15,621 nucleotides of DNA from 2-01-FULL-49-17 sp035549275 (lineage in GTDB: Bacteria; Patescibacteriota; Minisyncoccia; 2-02-FULL-40-12; GWA2-44-9): the NCBI GenBank assembly GCA_035549275.1, contig DASZRH010000048.1, positions 1 through 15,621 of the forward strand, given 5' to 3'. Position numbers and translations under genes: made by a program. Below the pieces are notes generated by a model, which was not told the origin of the DNA, searched no databases, and was given only the letters and a program-made list of their open reading frames with translations. Below, in pieces: positions 1 through 6,777 of this stretch (its first letter is position 1; every line of letters begins with the position of its first letter).

Positions 1-116
1 CCCATGCCGGCGATGATAACCCGATCAAAGTCTGCCGGAAGTTTGTCGGCGTGAATAATTTCCGGCCGATACGAGAACTGGCCGGGCAATCCGAGAATCA
101 TGTCTTCGTATGTCAT
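1..116 (-). CDS. Bifunctional phosphoglucose/phosphomannose isomerase, N-terminal fragment
   Basis: Only the first 38 codons are present; the gene runs off the left edge. The ATG at 116 opens a frame beginning MTYEDMILGLPGQFSY and reaching VIIAGMG just before the edge. This pattern, a short helical lead, then a hydrophobic strand ending in GMG (the start of the sugar-isomerase SIS domain, normally GMGGSA), is typical of the bacterial bifunctional phosphoglucose/phosphomannose isomerase family. Members interconvert glucose-6-P or mannose-6-P with fructose-6-P, which feeds central metabolism and nucleotide-sugar supply. There is no Shine-Dalgarno; the sequence before the ATG is pyrimidine-rich, and a promoter-like hexamer ends six bases upstream, so the message may be leaderless. 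The isomerase activity cannot be checked because the catalytic part lies outside the window; another SIS-domain protein is the main alternative. Confidence 0.6.
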   Translation of the reverse strand, partial: MTYEDMILGLPGQFSYRPEIIHADKLPADFDRVIIAGM

Positions 117-122
117 GAAGGA

Positions 123-151
123 AGTATACAAAACCACAGCCGGGGCGTAAA
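123..151 (-). promoter_or_regulatory. Candidate leaderless promoter of the isomerase gene
   Basis: On the minus strand a TATACT hexamer (128-123) lies exactly six bases before the ATG at 116. This would place the transcription start on the A of the start codon. Seventeen bases upstream is TTTACG (151-146), four of six matches to the -35 consensus, inside the loop and inner stem of the upstream terminator. The spacing is identical to the better promoter at 5422-5450. The weak -35 makes this tentative. Confidence 0.4.
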
Positions 152-168
152 CGCCCCGGCTGTGGTTT
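131..168 (-). terminator. Rho-independent terminator after the DUF378 gene
   Basis: A perfect 18-bp inverted repeat (131-148 with 151-168) is separated by only two bases; the core is GC-rich (CCGGGGCG). On the minus strand it is followed by TTTTGTAT. It sits directly after the DUF378 gene and before the isomerase gene, so it isolates the two. The symmetric arms could also stop transcripts on the plus strand, although the T-run there is weaker. Confidence 0.85.
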
Positions 169-185
169 ATTCAAACATACGATTA

Positions 186-383
186 TTACATCGCGTTCTT
201 CTTCATCATGCCTTTTCCTGCAAACAAAACGTACAAAGCCGATAAGCCAACCAAATCATAGACGACTTTGGTTGCTGCCCCGTCGCCAAAGATGGCGGTT
301 ACCAGGTTCCAGTCCAGCAGGCCGACAAGGCCCCAGTTCAAACCGCCGATGATCACGAGGATCCATGCGATTTTGCCGAGCAT
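186..383 (-). CDS. DUF378 family small membrane protein
   Basis: This is a 65-residue protein with two hydrophobic helices, beginning MLGKIAWILVIIGGLNWGLV. The IGGLNWGLVGL motif, followed by a short loop with an FGDG-like turn and a second helix (YDLVGLSALYVLF), is characteristic of DUF378, a family of very small membrane proteins of unknown function common in bacteria. I chose the ATG at 383 over the in-frame GTG at 395 because a GGGAGG Shine-Dalgarno overlaps that GTG and stands about 11 bases before the ATG. It is the only strong ribosome-binding site I noticed in the window. The gene is monocistronic by context: a promoter-like hexamer lies upstream at 439-444 and a strong terminator follows. 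Confidence 0.85.
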   Translation of the reverse strand: MLGKIAWILVIIGGLNWGLVGLLDWNLVTAIFGDGAATKVVYDLVGLSALYVLFAGKGMMKKNAM

Positions 384-438
384 TCTCTCATGCACCTCCC
401 TTCTTGCTTAAATTGTTTCCTAACCCCGATACACGTTC

Positions 439-458
439 AGTATACCCTATTTGCAAAT
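439..458 (-). promoter_or_regulatory. Candidate -10 and adjacent palindrome upstream of the DUF378 gene
   Basis: The minus strand carries TATACT (444-439), about 55 bases before the DUF378 start codon. Just upstream is the perfect 10-bp palindrome ATTTGCAAAT (449-458), which would sit in the -35/-10 spacer, a usual place for a repressor operator. No good -35 is found at 16-18 bases (CATAAT at 17), so the promoter may depend on an activator or the hexamer may be coincidental. Confidence 0.35.
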
Positions 459-474
459 CGCATTATGCACAGGC

Positions 475-927
475 CTAGCGAGCTGGGCTGGAAGAAGGCA
501 ATATCGGCCGGATTTGAATCTGCTGGGCCGTTACGCTGTTGTCGCTGTTCGTGCTACCCATAACCGACACGGATTCGCCGACTTTCAGATCCGATGTTGA
601 ACCGGTTGCTGTTTTGGAAATGGCGGTTGAGTTCGACAAAATAACCACGCGGCTAGAACCGTCCGCTAATTTAACGGTCATCTGCGAACCGGAAATATCG
701 AGAATTTCACCAAATGTCCCGCCGCCGAATTGAACCGTCCGACCGCCAGCCATGGCCATGCCGTTCTGATTAGCACCGGTTTGGAAACGGAATTGCTGGT
801 TGCCGCCATTGCCGCCCAGGCGCGCAAACGGCGATTTTGACTGCGCATATTTATATCCGCCAAAGAACGCTCCTCCGGCGATAGCAACTGCAACCGCTAG
901 ACCGCCAACAAGAAATTTTTTGTTCAT
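475..927 (-). CDS. Membrane-anchored DUF5666-like protein
   Basis: This 150-residue protein has an uncleaved-looking N-terminal helix (residues 5-24). A Gly/Asn/Gln-rich spacer follows (about 35-70), then a small beta domain (about 70-140) of the DUF5666 / OB-like type: GEILDISGSQMTVKLADGSS, then a strand ending VVILSNST, then LKVGESVSVMGS and SVTAQQIQIRP. In that family the domain is a predicted beta-barrel module of unknown role. It is the last gene of the exporter operon, 26 bases after the permease stop, and lacks a Shine-Dalgarno. Its position suggests an accessory outside-facing subunit of the MacAB-type system or a cargo-binding protein; this is inference only. There are no cysteines and no catalytic motif. 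Confidence 0.75.
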   Translation of the reverse strand: MNKKFLVGGLAVAVAIAGGAFFGGYKYAQSKSPFARLGGNGGNQQFRFQTGANQNGMAMAGGRTVQFGGGTFGEILDISGSQMTVKLADGSSRVVILSNSTAISKTATGSTSDLKVGESVSVMGSTNSDNSVTAQQIQIRPILPSSSPAR

Positions 928-953
928 ATATTTTAACTAATTTAATTTTTAAA

Positions 954-2177
954 TTATTCGTACCGCAACGCCTCAATCGGATTCAGCTTGGCTGCGCGGC
1001 GAGCGGGATAGTAGCCGAAAACAATACCGATTAACGCGGCGACACCAAATGCCAACACCACGGAATACAAGGTGACGGCCGTTTGCAGCGAAAAGAAGTG
1101 GGCCGCCAGAAGGGCGATAATCCAGCCTAAAGCGACGCCGATCAGTCCGCCGGCCACGGTCAGCATTACCGATTCGGCCAAGAATTGGGCGCTGATGTCG
1201 CTGGCTTTGGCGCCAATCGCTTTACGAAGCCCAATTTCCCGCGTCCGCTCGGTAACACTCGTCAGCATCATATTCATGATCCCGATGCCGCCGACCAGCA
1301 GTGAGATTCCGGCAATCGCCGCCAGTAAGATTGTAAACGTTCCCGTTACGCTCGAGGCCGCGGCGATAATATCCGACTGATTGATCACGCTGAAGTCGGC
1401 ATTCGCCTCATCAGCAATATGGTGGCGATCCAGCAGCACCGCCGTGATATCGGCCTGAACAATCGTCATCACGTTTTGATCCGCAGCTTGAACGCTGATG
1501 CTCGACAAATATTTGTCGCCGGATAAATACCGCTCAGCAGTAGTAATAGGAATGTAAATCGTATCATCCGCGTTGCTTAACCCCGATCCGCCTTTCGCTT
1601 GAGCCACGCCGATCACGGTAAAAATGATATTGTTTATCTTTATTTTCTGGCCGACAGGATCGGCGCCTTCGCCGAAGAGGTCATCACGGGTCGTCGGACC
1701 GAGCACCGCCACTTTGGAATAACTGCTCAAAGCGCTCTGGTCGAAGAAGGATCCATCGCCGATTTGAACGTTGTGGACGCTTGGATAGGCCTCGGTAGCG
1801 CCGATAACCGATGTATTGGTGTTCTGACCGCTGTACACGACTTGGTAGCGGCGCGAAATTTCCGGCGAGACGTTGGTAATATTGGATACTTGGGCGGCGA
1901 TAACATCGGCGTCGTCTTCGCTTAATGTTTCAGCGCTACCGCGGCCAGTGCTGACCTGGAATCCAAAGCCGCGCTGGGCACCGGGTTGGACGATCAACAG
2001 GTTCGAGCCGATGGACTCAATGCTTGATTGGATGGAGTCCTGCGCGCCCTGACCGATCGAAACGAGCCCGATTACCGAGGCAATGCCGATGACGATACCA
2101 AGAATGGTCAAGCTCGACCGAGCCTTGTTGACGGTCAGGGCACTGTACGTTTCCAACATGAGATCTTTAGGCTTCAT
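954..2177 (-). CDS. MacB-type ABC transporter permease (FtsX-like)
   Basis: This 407-residue membrane component belongs to the MacB/FtsX/LolC superfamily (type VII ABC transporters), which use ATP-driven movement outside the membrane to move peptides, lipids or drugs. Visible parts: an N-terminal helix (about 22-42) in the family context NKARSSLTILGIVIGIASVI; a large extracytoplasmic MacB core domain (about 45-270); three C-terminal helices (about 279-305, 333-360, 370-392); and the conserved ending PARRAAKLNPIEALRYE. I chose the ATG at 2177, not the GTG at 2231, because MKPKDLMLETYSAL matches the family's usual start and leaves an 11-base overlap with the ATPase gene. The longer start would add 18 unlikely residues and a 65-base overlap. 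Both starts lack a Shine-Dalgarno, so translational coupling is likely. The substrate is unknown. Confidence 0.93.
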   Translation of the reverse strand: MKPKDLMLETYSALTVNKARSSLTILGIVIGIASVIGLVSIGQGAQDSIQSSIESIGSNLLIVQPGAQRGFGFQVSTGRGSAETLSEDDADVIAAQVSNITNVSPEISRRYQVVYSGQNTNTSVIGATEAYPSVHNVQIGDGSFFDQSALSSYSKVAVLGPTTRDDLFGEGADPVGQKIKINNIIFTVIGVAQAKGGSGLSNADDTIYIPITTAERYLSGDKYLSSISVQAADQNVMTIVQADITAVLLDRHHIADEANADFSVINQSDIIAAASSVTGTFTILLAAIAGISLLVGGIGIMNMMLTSVTERTREIGLRKAIGAKASDISAQFLAESVMLTVAGGLIGVALGWIIALLAAHFFSLQTAVTLYSVVLAFGVAALIGIVFGYYPARRAAKLNPIEALRYE

Positions 2178-2880
2178 GGCGAGTGGTGATGTGCCGTTTT
2201 TGGCGGTTTTTTTCGTCGCGAACGATAACACCGTCTTTAATTTGAATAATTCGATCCGCGTGTTCGGCGATGTACTGCTCGTGCGTAATCAGAATGATCG
2301 TGCGGCCCGCTTCGTTCAGGCGCTGAAATGTGCTTAACACGATTTCCCCCGTTTTGGAGTCCAAGTTGCCGGTCGGCTCGTCAGCCAGAATGATGGCCGG
2401 ATTATTGACTAAGGCCCGAGCGATGGCGACGCGCTGCATTTGGCCGCCGGAGATCTGGTTGGACAAATGCTGGAAGCGAGATTCATCCATGCCCGCCGCG
2501 TGAAGTGCTTCTGCGGCGCGCGCGGCGCGTTCGGTTTCAGGCACTTCCGAGTACAGCAGCGGCAGCGCCACATTTCGCAGCACCGTCGCGCGCCGCAGAA
2601 GATTGAATGACTGAAACACAAAGCCAATCTTGTTTTTCCGAACATCGGCCAATTCATCGTCCGAAAGCGTCGAAATATCGCGGCCATCGAGAATATAGCG
2701 ACCCTTGGACGGAACGTCGAGTGCGCCAAGAATATTCATCAGCGTTGATTTGCCCGAACCGGACGGACCCATGATGGCGACAAACTCGCCTTCGGCGATT
2801 TTAAACGAGACGTCTTTCAGAACGTGTGTTTGTTCCCCACTGTTGACGTATGTCTTGCTGATATGAGTGCATTCAATCAT
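2167..2880 (-). CDS. MacB/LolD-type ABC transporter ATP-binding protein
   Basis: This 237-residue cytoplasmic ATPase powers the permease encoded just downstream. All motifs are intact: Walker A GPSGSGKST (38-46), Q-loop glutamine 90 in FVFQSFNLL, signature ISGGQMQRVAIARAL (from 143), Walker B IILADEPTGNLD (from 163) and the switch histidine 200 in LITHE. The SGGQMQR form of the signature and the SFNLLRRATVLRNV segment are typical of the LolD/MacB/FtsE group. The length is normal for a stand-alone ATPase; proteobacterial MacB has the same domain fused to its permease. It starts five bases after the membrane-fusion gene stops and overlaps the permease start, so the three are one transcription unit. 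Confidence 0.95.
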   Translation of the reverse strand: MIECTHISKTYVNSGEQTHVLKDVSFKIAEGEFVAIMGPSGSGKSTLMNILGALDVPSKGRYILDGRDISTLSDDELADVRKNKIGFVFQSFNLLRRATVLRNVALPLLYSEVPETERAARAAEALHAAGMDESRFQHLSNQISGGQMQRVAIARALVNNPAIILADEPTGNLDSKTGEIVLSTFQRLNEAGRTIILITHEQYIAEHADRIIQIKDGVIVRDEKNRQKRHITTRHEA

Positions 2881-2885
2881 GGGTG

Positions 2886-4658
2886 TTATCGGCCAAACGA
2901 GGCATTCCCGCCGCCGAATGATTGGACACGAACGGCACCGGTGGAAGCCCCGCCGAAGGCGCGGGTGTTCGTCTGGGTTGTGCTCGAAGAAGTTGTACTT
3001 GGGGTGATTGTGCGAGTGATAATTTCATCGCCTTCGGCTACGCCGCTCTTAATTTCAGTCTCAGTATCGCCCTGAAGGCCGATTTCGACCTGTTTCATTT
3101 CCGGCTGGACCGGCAACGCTGCTGAACCGATCGTGGTCGTACCGGCGACACCTATATCTACGCCAGAAATTGTTTGCACAAACCACTGGCCGTTGATCTG
3201 ACGCAATGCGGTCGTCGGGACCATCAACACATCGGTGCTTACGCCGCTCAAGATCGTAACCGTCGTGCTCATACCAGGTTTGACTTTGTCGTTTTCGATA
3301 TCAAGCGCAACTTGAGCATTGTACGAGACAACGCCTTGACTAACGGTACCGAGCGAGTCCACCGAGACTACCGTCCCGGTCAAAGTGACATCCGGCAGCG
3401 CGTCGAACGTAAGGGTCGCTTTCTGGCCTTCGTGGACGTTCGCAACATCGGTTTCGTTCAAAGAAATATCAGCAATGCTTTTTTGAGTGTAGATCGTAGC
3501 CACGGTCGTACCGCTGGAAACGGAATCGCCGCGCTGCACCGGCACGTCGGCGAGAACCCCGTCAAACGGAGCCCGAATATATAAATCGGCCAGCGCGTCT
3601 TTGGCGTCCTGCAGCGCGGCTTCTTTCTGGGCTACAGAATTTTGCTGATTGGCCAGATCGAGCGGGTCGCCGAGCTGGGAACTTTGAATTGATTGCTTAG
3701 TGCTGCGGATCGAGTCGCGCGAACTAGTTACGCTCGACAGGCGGCTGTTAATCGTACTTGCGTAGCCGGCCAGATCACTTTGATAATTTGTGATTTGGGT
3801 TGGCACGGTATTGATTACCTGGCCGTTGGCGCCCACAGTTCGATTCTTGCTTTGCGCATCAACCACGGCATCCAAGAGGTTTTGTTCGCTCTTGATGGCC
3901 TGGGCTTCAAGTTTCAAAACTGAAATTGTCGTCTCGAGCGTGGCCGTAATCGTATCCTCATCGGTCTCATCCAGCCGGAGCGTGCGATACGTAGCCAAGG
4001 CCGGATCGTACGCCGCGCGTGCGGCATCATAATCGGTTTGAGCTTGCTTGGCCAAAGCCTGTATAGCATCATGCTCATCGGTATCAGTGCCGTAGTTGGC
4101 ATATTGGCAGAGGTTGGGCGTACAGTCGCCTTTGAGCGTGTTGGCATACAGCACATCGTCGGTGCCCTGCATCACGTCCACTAAGCTTAAAAACGTACTT
4201 GAAATCTGGCTAACAGCGTCCGTATAGCTTTTGCTTAAATTATCGCTCCGATCCTGCTGACTGGAGGATTGATCAAGCTGGAATTTTTGCAGAGCGACTT
4301 TGGCGTTGTCCAAAGCCAGCTGGGCGTCGCGAACATTTTTCTGGGCATCGGTCGTATCCAGCTGGGCGATCAGCTGGCCCGATTTAACGGTCTGGCCTTT
4401 CTTGGCTGGGACATACGTCACATCGCCGGATGCTTTAGGTTTAATGTCTACTTTGTCCTGGGAAGAAATCTGGCCGGCTTCAGTGATACCTGCCGTCACC
4501 GTTCCTTTTTGGACAGTTCCAACCACATACTGCGTCTCGGCTTGCGAGGTGCTATGGAAAAATCCGTAGTACACGATTAGTGCGATAATCAAAACGCCAA
4601 ACAGCGACACGATTTTGTGCCTTCGGACATACGAGCCGAACGAAGAAAAATAATTCAT
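2886..4658 (-). CDS. MacA/HlyD-type membrane-fusion (periplasmic adaptor) protein
   Basis: This 590-residue adaptor has one N-terminal membrane helix (18-33). The first half of a lipoyl/barrel-sandwich domain (about 43-100, with IKPKASGDVTYVPAKKGQTV) is followed by a long helical hairpin (about 100-355). The second lipoyl half (YIRAPFDGVLADVPVQRGD, 360-378) leads to beta-barrel domains (about 385-550) and a Ser/Thr/Gly-rich tail ending GGGNASFGR. In MacAB systems the adaptor assembles on the permease and guides substrate away from the membrane. It is far longer than usual (about 370-400 residues), mostly because of the hairpin, which also holds two close cysteines (179 and 184) that may form a disulfide. 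First gene of the exporter operon. If the cell has no outer membrane, as expected for Patescibacteria, the enlarged hairpin would reach into the wall rather than a TolC-type channel; this is inference. Confidence 0.9.
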   Translation of the reverse strand: MNYFSSFGSYVRRHKIVSLFGVLIIALIVYYGFFHSTSQAETQYVVGTVQKGTVTAGITEAGQISSQDKVDIKPKASGDVTYVPAKKGQTVKSGQLIAQLDTTDAQKNVRDAQLALDNAKVALQKFQLDQSSSQQDRSDNLSKSYTDAVSQISSTFLSLVDVMQGTDDVLYANTLKGDCTPNLCQYANYGTDTDEHDAIQALAKQAQTDYDAARAAYDPALATYRTLRLDETDEDTITATLETTISVLKLEAQAIKSEQNLLDAVVDAQSKNRTVGANGQVINTVPTQITNYQSDLAGYASTINSRLSSVTSSRDSIRSTKQSIQSSQLGDPLDLANQQNSVAQKEAALQDAKDALADLYIRAPFDGVLADVPVQRGDSVSSGTTVATIYTQKSIADISLNETDVANVHEGQKATLTFDALPDVTLTGTVVSVDSLGTVSQGVVSYNAQVALDIENDKVKPGMSTTVTILSGVSTDVLMVPTTALRQINGQWFVQTISGVDIGVAGTTTIGSAALPVQPEMKQVEIGLQGDTETEIKSGVAEGDEIITRTITPSTTSSSTTQTNTRAFGGASTGAVRVQSFGGGNASFGR

Positions 4659-4683
4659 AATTAAGATAAGCGAATATACAAAT

Positions 4684-4711
4684 AAAGCCGCGCGAATTGC
4701 CGCGCAACCTT
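4684..4711 (-). terminator. Probable terminator after the SH3-like gene
   Basis: Read on the minus strand, an 11-bp stem pairs 4711-4701 with 4694-4684. The five central pairs (GCGCG with CGCGC) are perfect, and three of the outer pairs are G-U wobbles. The loop is six bases (GCAATT) and a T-rich tail (ATTTG) follows. It separates the SH3-like gene from the exporter operon. No clear promoter for that operon was found in the remaining bases before 4658. Confidence 0.55.
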
Positions 4712-4758
4712 ATGTACCACAATACGCAATTCCCATGGGTATTGTTACATTTTGAGAG

Positions 4759-5415
4759 CTATTGGACCGTTGGGAGAGATTGGCAGTCGCGGCCGTTGTA
4801 ATTCACATCCGAGACTGAAACATAGCCCGTGCCAGTACCGTGGAGTGTGCCGTCGGAGAGATCAACTTTGGCCCATGAGGAAACCATGGTACCGGTCACG
4901 CCGGTAACCTTCGTGTAATCGCCGAAATGCATCGTGGCCAGCACTGAAGCGGTGGCTGATTTGCTTGAACGGATTGGAATGTCAGTCTGGGCCATGGTAT
5001 AGCAGGTGAACGGAGGTAGGGTTGGCATTTCGGGAACATTGTCGCAATCGCCCTGGAGCTGGAAATCCGCATCCGGAGAAATCCAGCGCAATCGGAACGG
5101 TCCGACGTTCGGCGCTTGGGCCGAAGCGGGATCGAAGCCGACCCAGCCGTCGGCGGTCACGCCCCCGGCGATAATCTGGTCATTCGAAGTAGCTTGGCCG
5201 AATACCGGCGCTTGAGTGCTGGGTCGGCTGTAGACGGTTGTGGTCTCGCGCAAGACAATGTCGCACGAGGAAGCCAACCCCGTCGGCGAGGCGCTTGCGC
5301 TCGCCGACGGGGTTGAAGTTGTGCCGGCGTGCTCCGAGCGCGGATTCCAATACCACAAATATAAACCCGCTAAAGCAACTAGGATGATGACGATAATCGA
5401 GAAGAGTGTTTTCAT
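4759..5415 (-). CDS. Membrane-anchored protein with two SH3-like domains
   Basis: This 218-residue protein has an N-terminal membrane helix (4-21), a Ser/Ala/Thr/Pro tether (about 31-48) and two modules that look like bacterial SH3 domains. The first (about 51-124) runs through VYSRPSTQAPVFGQ, GGVTADGWVGF and FRLRWI. The second (about 138-211) runs through IPIRSSKSATASVLATM, VSSWAKVDLSDG and GYVSVSDV. Each module begins and ends with cysteine (51/124 and 138/211), so one disulfide per module is likely. Bacterial SH3 domains usually bind cell-wall peptides or other surface ligands. No catalytic domain is present, so a wall-binding or sensing role is the best guess. The gene follows the flavocytochrome by 15 bases but has its own promoter inside that gene's end. 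A long inverted repeat lies in the tether-coding DNA. Confidence 0.72.
   Translation of the reverse strand: MKTLFSIIVIILVALAGLYLWYWNPRSEHAGTTSTPSASASASPTGLASSCDIVLRETTTVYSRPSTQAPVFGQATSNDQIIAGGVTADGWVGFDPASAQAPNVGPFRLRWISPDADFQLQGDCDNVPEMPTLPPFTCYTMAQTDIPIRSSKSATASVLATMHFGDYTKVTGVTGTMVSSWAKVDLSDGTLHGTGTGYVSVSDVNYNGRDCQSLPTVQ
5276..5314. repeat. Perfect 15-bp inverted repeat inside the SH3-like gene
   Basis: AACCCCGTCGGCGAG (5276-5290) and its exact reverse complement (5300-5314) flank a 9-base loop, GCGCTTGCG. The element is entirely coding: on the minus strand it specifies the TPSASASASPTG tether, so the hairpin is compatible with the reading frame. The tether tolerates almost any Ser/Ala/Pro codons, so sequence symmetry could persist for a nucleic-acid reason such as an mRNA hairpin near the 5' end, a protein-binding site or a small mobile repeat. 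Confidence 0.8.
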
Positions 5416-5421
5416 AACGTG

Positions 5422-5450
5422 AGTATATGCTTAATATCCAAACTTTTCAA
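5422..5450 (-). promoter_or_regulatory. Leaderless sigma-70-type promoter of the SH3-like gene
   Basis: On the minus strand TTGAAA (5450-5445), a 17-base spacer and TATACT (5427-5422) are followed by exactly six bases and the ATG at 5415. The predicted start of transcription is therefore the A of the start codon. Both hexamers match five of six consensus bases at ideal spacing. The -35 is made of codons for the last residues (HFEKFGY) of the upstream flavocytochrome, so the promoter overlaps that gene. Confidence 0.65.
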
Positions 5451-6777
5451 AGTGGATCTGGGCCGGCGGCACTCCTAAGCCGCTGACGATATGATGCATG
5501 GCTTCTGTCATGGCCGGCGGGCCGCAGAAATACACATCCCGCTCCATATAATCAGAGACATACTCCTTTATGTGGCCGCCGTCAATACGGCCGGGCTCAT
5601 GGCCCGATTGGTGCTGTTCAAGAAAGAAATAGAGTTTGAACGGCTGCCGGCGCTGGAGCGCAAGCAATTCATCCTTGAACACAATGTCGCGTTCGGTGCG
5701 ATTGGCATACAACACCACTACATCAGCGCCGGCAGTTGCCAAGGGTTCAATCATCGCGCGAATTGGTGTGATGCCAATACCGCCAGCAATCAACAAAAAT
5801 TTATTTGTTTGAGCGATCTCGGGTGTAAATATACCCAGCGGCCCATCAAGAATAACCCTTGTCCCCGCTCGCAGATTATTGATCCGGGACGTAAAATCCC
5901 CCGCTCCTCGAATCGTAAACCGAATATCCGCGCCGCCCGGCGGCAGTGAGAACGAAAACGGATGCGCAAACAGCATCCCTTTTTGGAGAAAGAATAAATT
6001 AGCAAACTGGCCGGGCTTGTAGCGGAATGCTTTCAGATTTCGCCCTTTCAAATATATCGAATGGACATCGGGCGCTTCGCTGGCCACCCGATCAATACGA
6101 AATTGGAATTTCTGAAAATTCCAAAGCGGTTTAACAAACCGAAATAATACAAGCAGCCCCAACGTGCCCCAGGTGATCAACTGCCACGCTAGTTTCGCCG
6201 TCGAATTGCCGGCAAAGTCGCCATAATTCGTTTGGTGATCGAGAACAAGAATGATTGCGGCGTAGACGGACAGATGGATGACATACCATGTCTCATAACG
6301 ATAGCGGCGATACAGAAACATCCGCACCGAAGCGACGATGATCATGACAAAAATCGCCCAAGCGATCAGGGCCTCCAGAACTCCGTCCCAGCCGGTGACC
6401 AGCGTCCAAGCCTGGCTCCAAAATCCCGTTTGGCTCCAGGTGGCGTGGCCAAGAATAATCAGAAGAGGGTGCAGAATCAGGAACACGGACAGCAAGTACC
6501 CGTTGGCTCGGTGCCAGCGATTCAACTTGTCGTGACCGATGGCCTGTTCGACAAATGGAATCCGGCCGATGAGGAATATCTGGAGCAGTATTGCGGCCTC
6601 GGCCAAGAGGCCGCAGAGGCGGCCCAGCGCGACCAGACGGTCGCCTGGGCCGCCGAGCGTCATCAACGTCCATGACCCGTGAGTACCCCAGAAATAAAAA
6701 AGACAGCCCAAGCCCGCCGCGCCGATGGCGGAGATGAGAAACCGTTTTAAGGCAAATAATCGAGTACGTTGAGCCAT
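5431..6777 (-). CDS. Ferric reductase-like transmembrane flavocytochrome (FAD/NAD-binding oxidoreductase)
   Basis: This 448-residue membrane oxidoreductase should pass electrons from cytoplasmic NAD(P)H through FAD and two b-type hemes to an acceptor outside the membrane. Its N-terminal half has about six membrane helices with paired histidines in the usual spacing (H89 and H103; H168 and H181). The C-terminal half is a ferredoxin-NADP-reductase fold: flavin-binding YKPGQFANLFF and HPFSFSLPP (about 253-280), nucleotide-binding LLIAGGIGITPIRAM (328-342), VYFCGPPAMTEAM (415-427) and an aromatic end, FEKFGY. The natural acceptor (ferric iron, oxygen, quinone or a protein) cannot be read from the sequence. 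The ATG at 6777 overlaps the peptidase gene by 31 bases and has no Shine-Dalgarno, so translation is probably coupled. Whether the cell makes or imports heme is unknown. Confidence 0.88.
   Translation of the reverse strand: MAQRTRLFALKRFLISAIGAAGLGCLFYFWGTHGSWTLMTLGGPGDRLVALGRLCGLLAEAAILLQIFLIGRIPFVEQAIGHDKLNRWHRANGYLLSVFLILHPLLIILGHATWSQTGFWSQAWTLVTGWDGVLEALIAWAIFVMIIVASVRMFLYRRYRYETWYVIHLSVYAAIILVLDHQTNYGDFAGNSTAKLAWQLITWGTLGLLVLFRFVKPLWNFQKFQFRIDRVASEAPDVHSIYLKGRNLKAFRYKPGQFANLFFLQKGMLFAHPFSFSLPPGGADIRFTIRGAGDFTSRINNLRAGTRVILDGPLGIFTPEIAQTNKFLLIAGGIGITPIRAMIEPLATAGADVVVLYANRTERDIVFKDELLALQRRQPFKLYFFLEQHQSGHEPGRIDGGHIKEYVSDYMERDVYFCGPPAMTEAMHHIVSGLGVPPAQIHFEKFGY

Noticed and set aside
938..956. 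AT-only inverted repeat (TAATTTA...TAAATTA) between the permease and DUF5666-like genes
   Set aside because: Seven A-T pairs in AT-rich spacer DNA make a weak stem with no T-run; it is likely chance.
1072..1925. Plus-strand ORFs opposite the permease, and similar ones opposite the adaptor, flavocytochrome and glycosyltransferase
   Set aside because: They lie wholly inside strongly supported minus-strand genes and show no recognisable domain or start signal.
2178..2231. Upstream GTG start for the permease
   Set aside because: It adds 18 residues that do not resemble the family and makes a 65-base overlap; the ATG at 2177 matches the usual family start.
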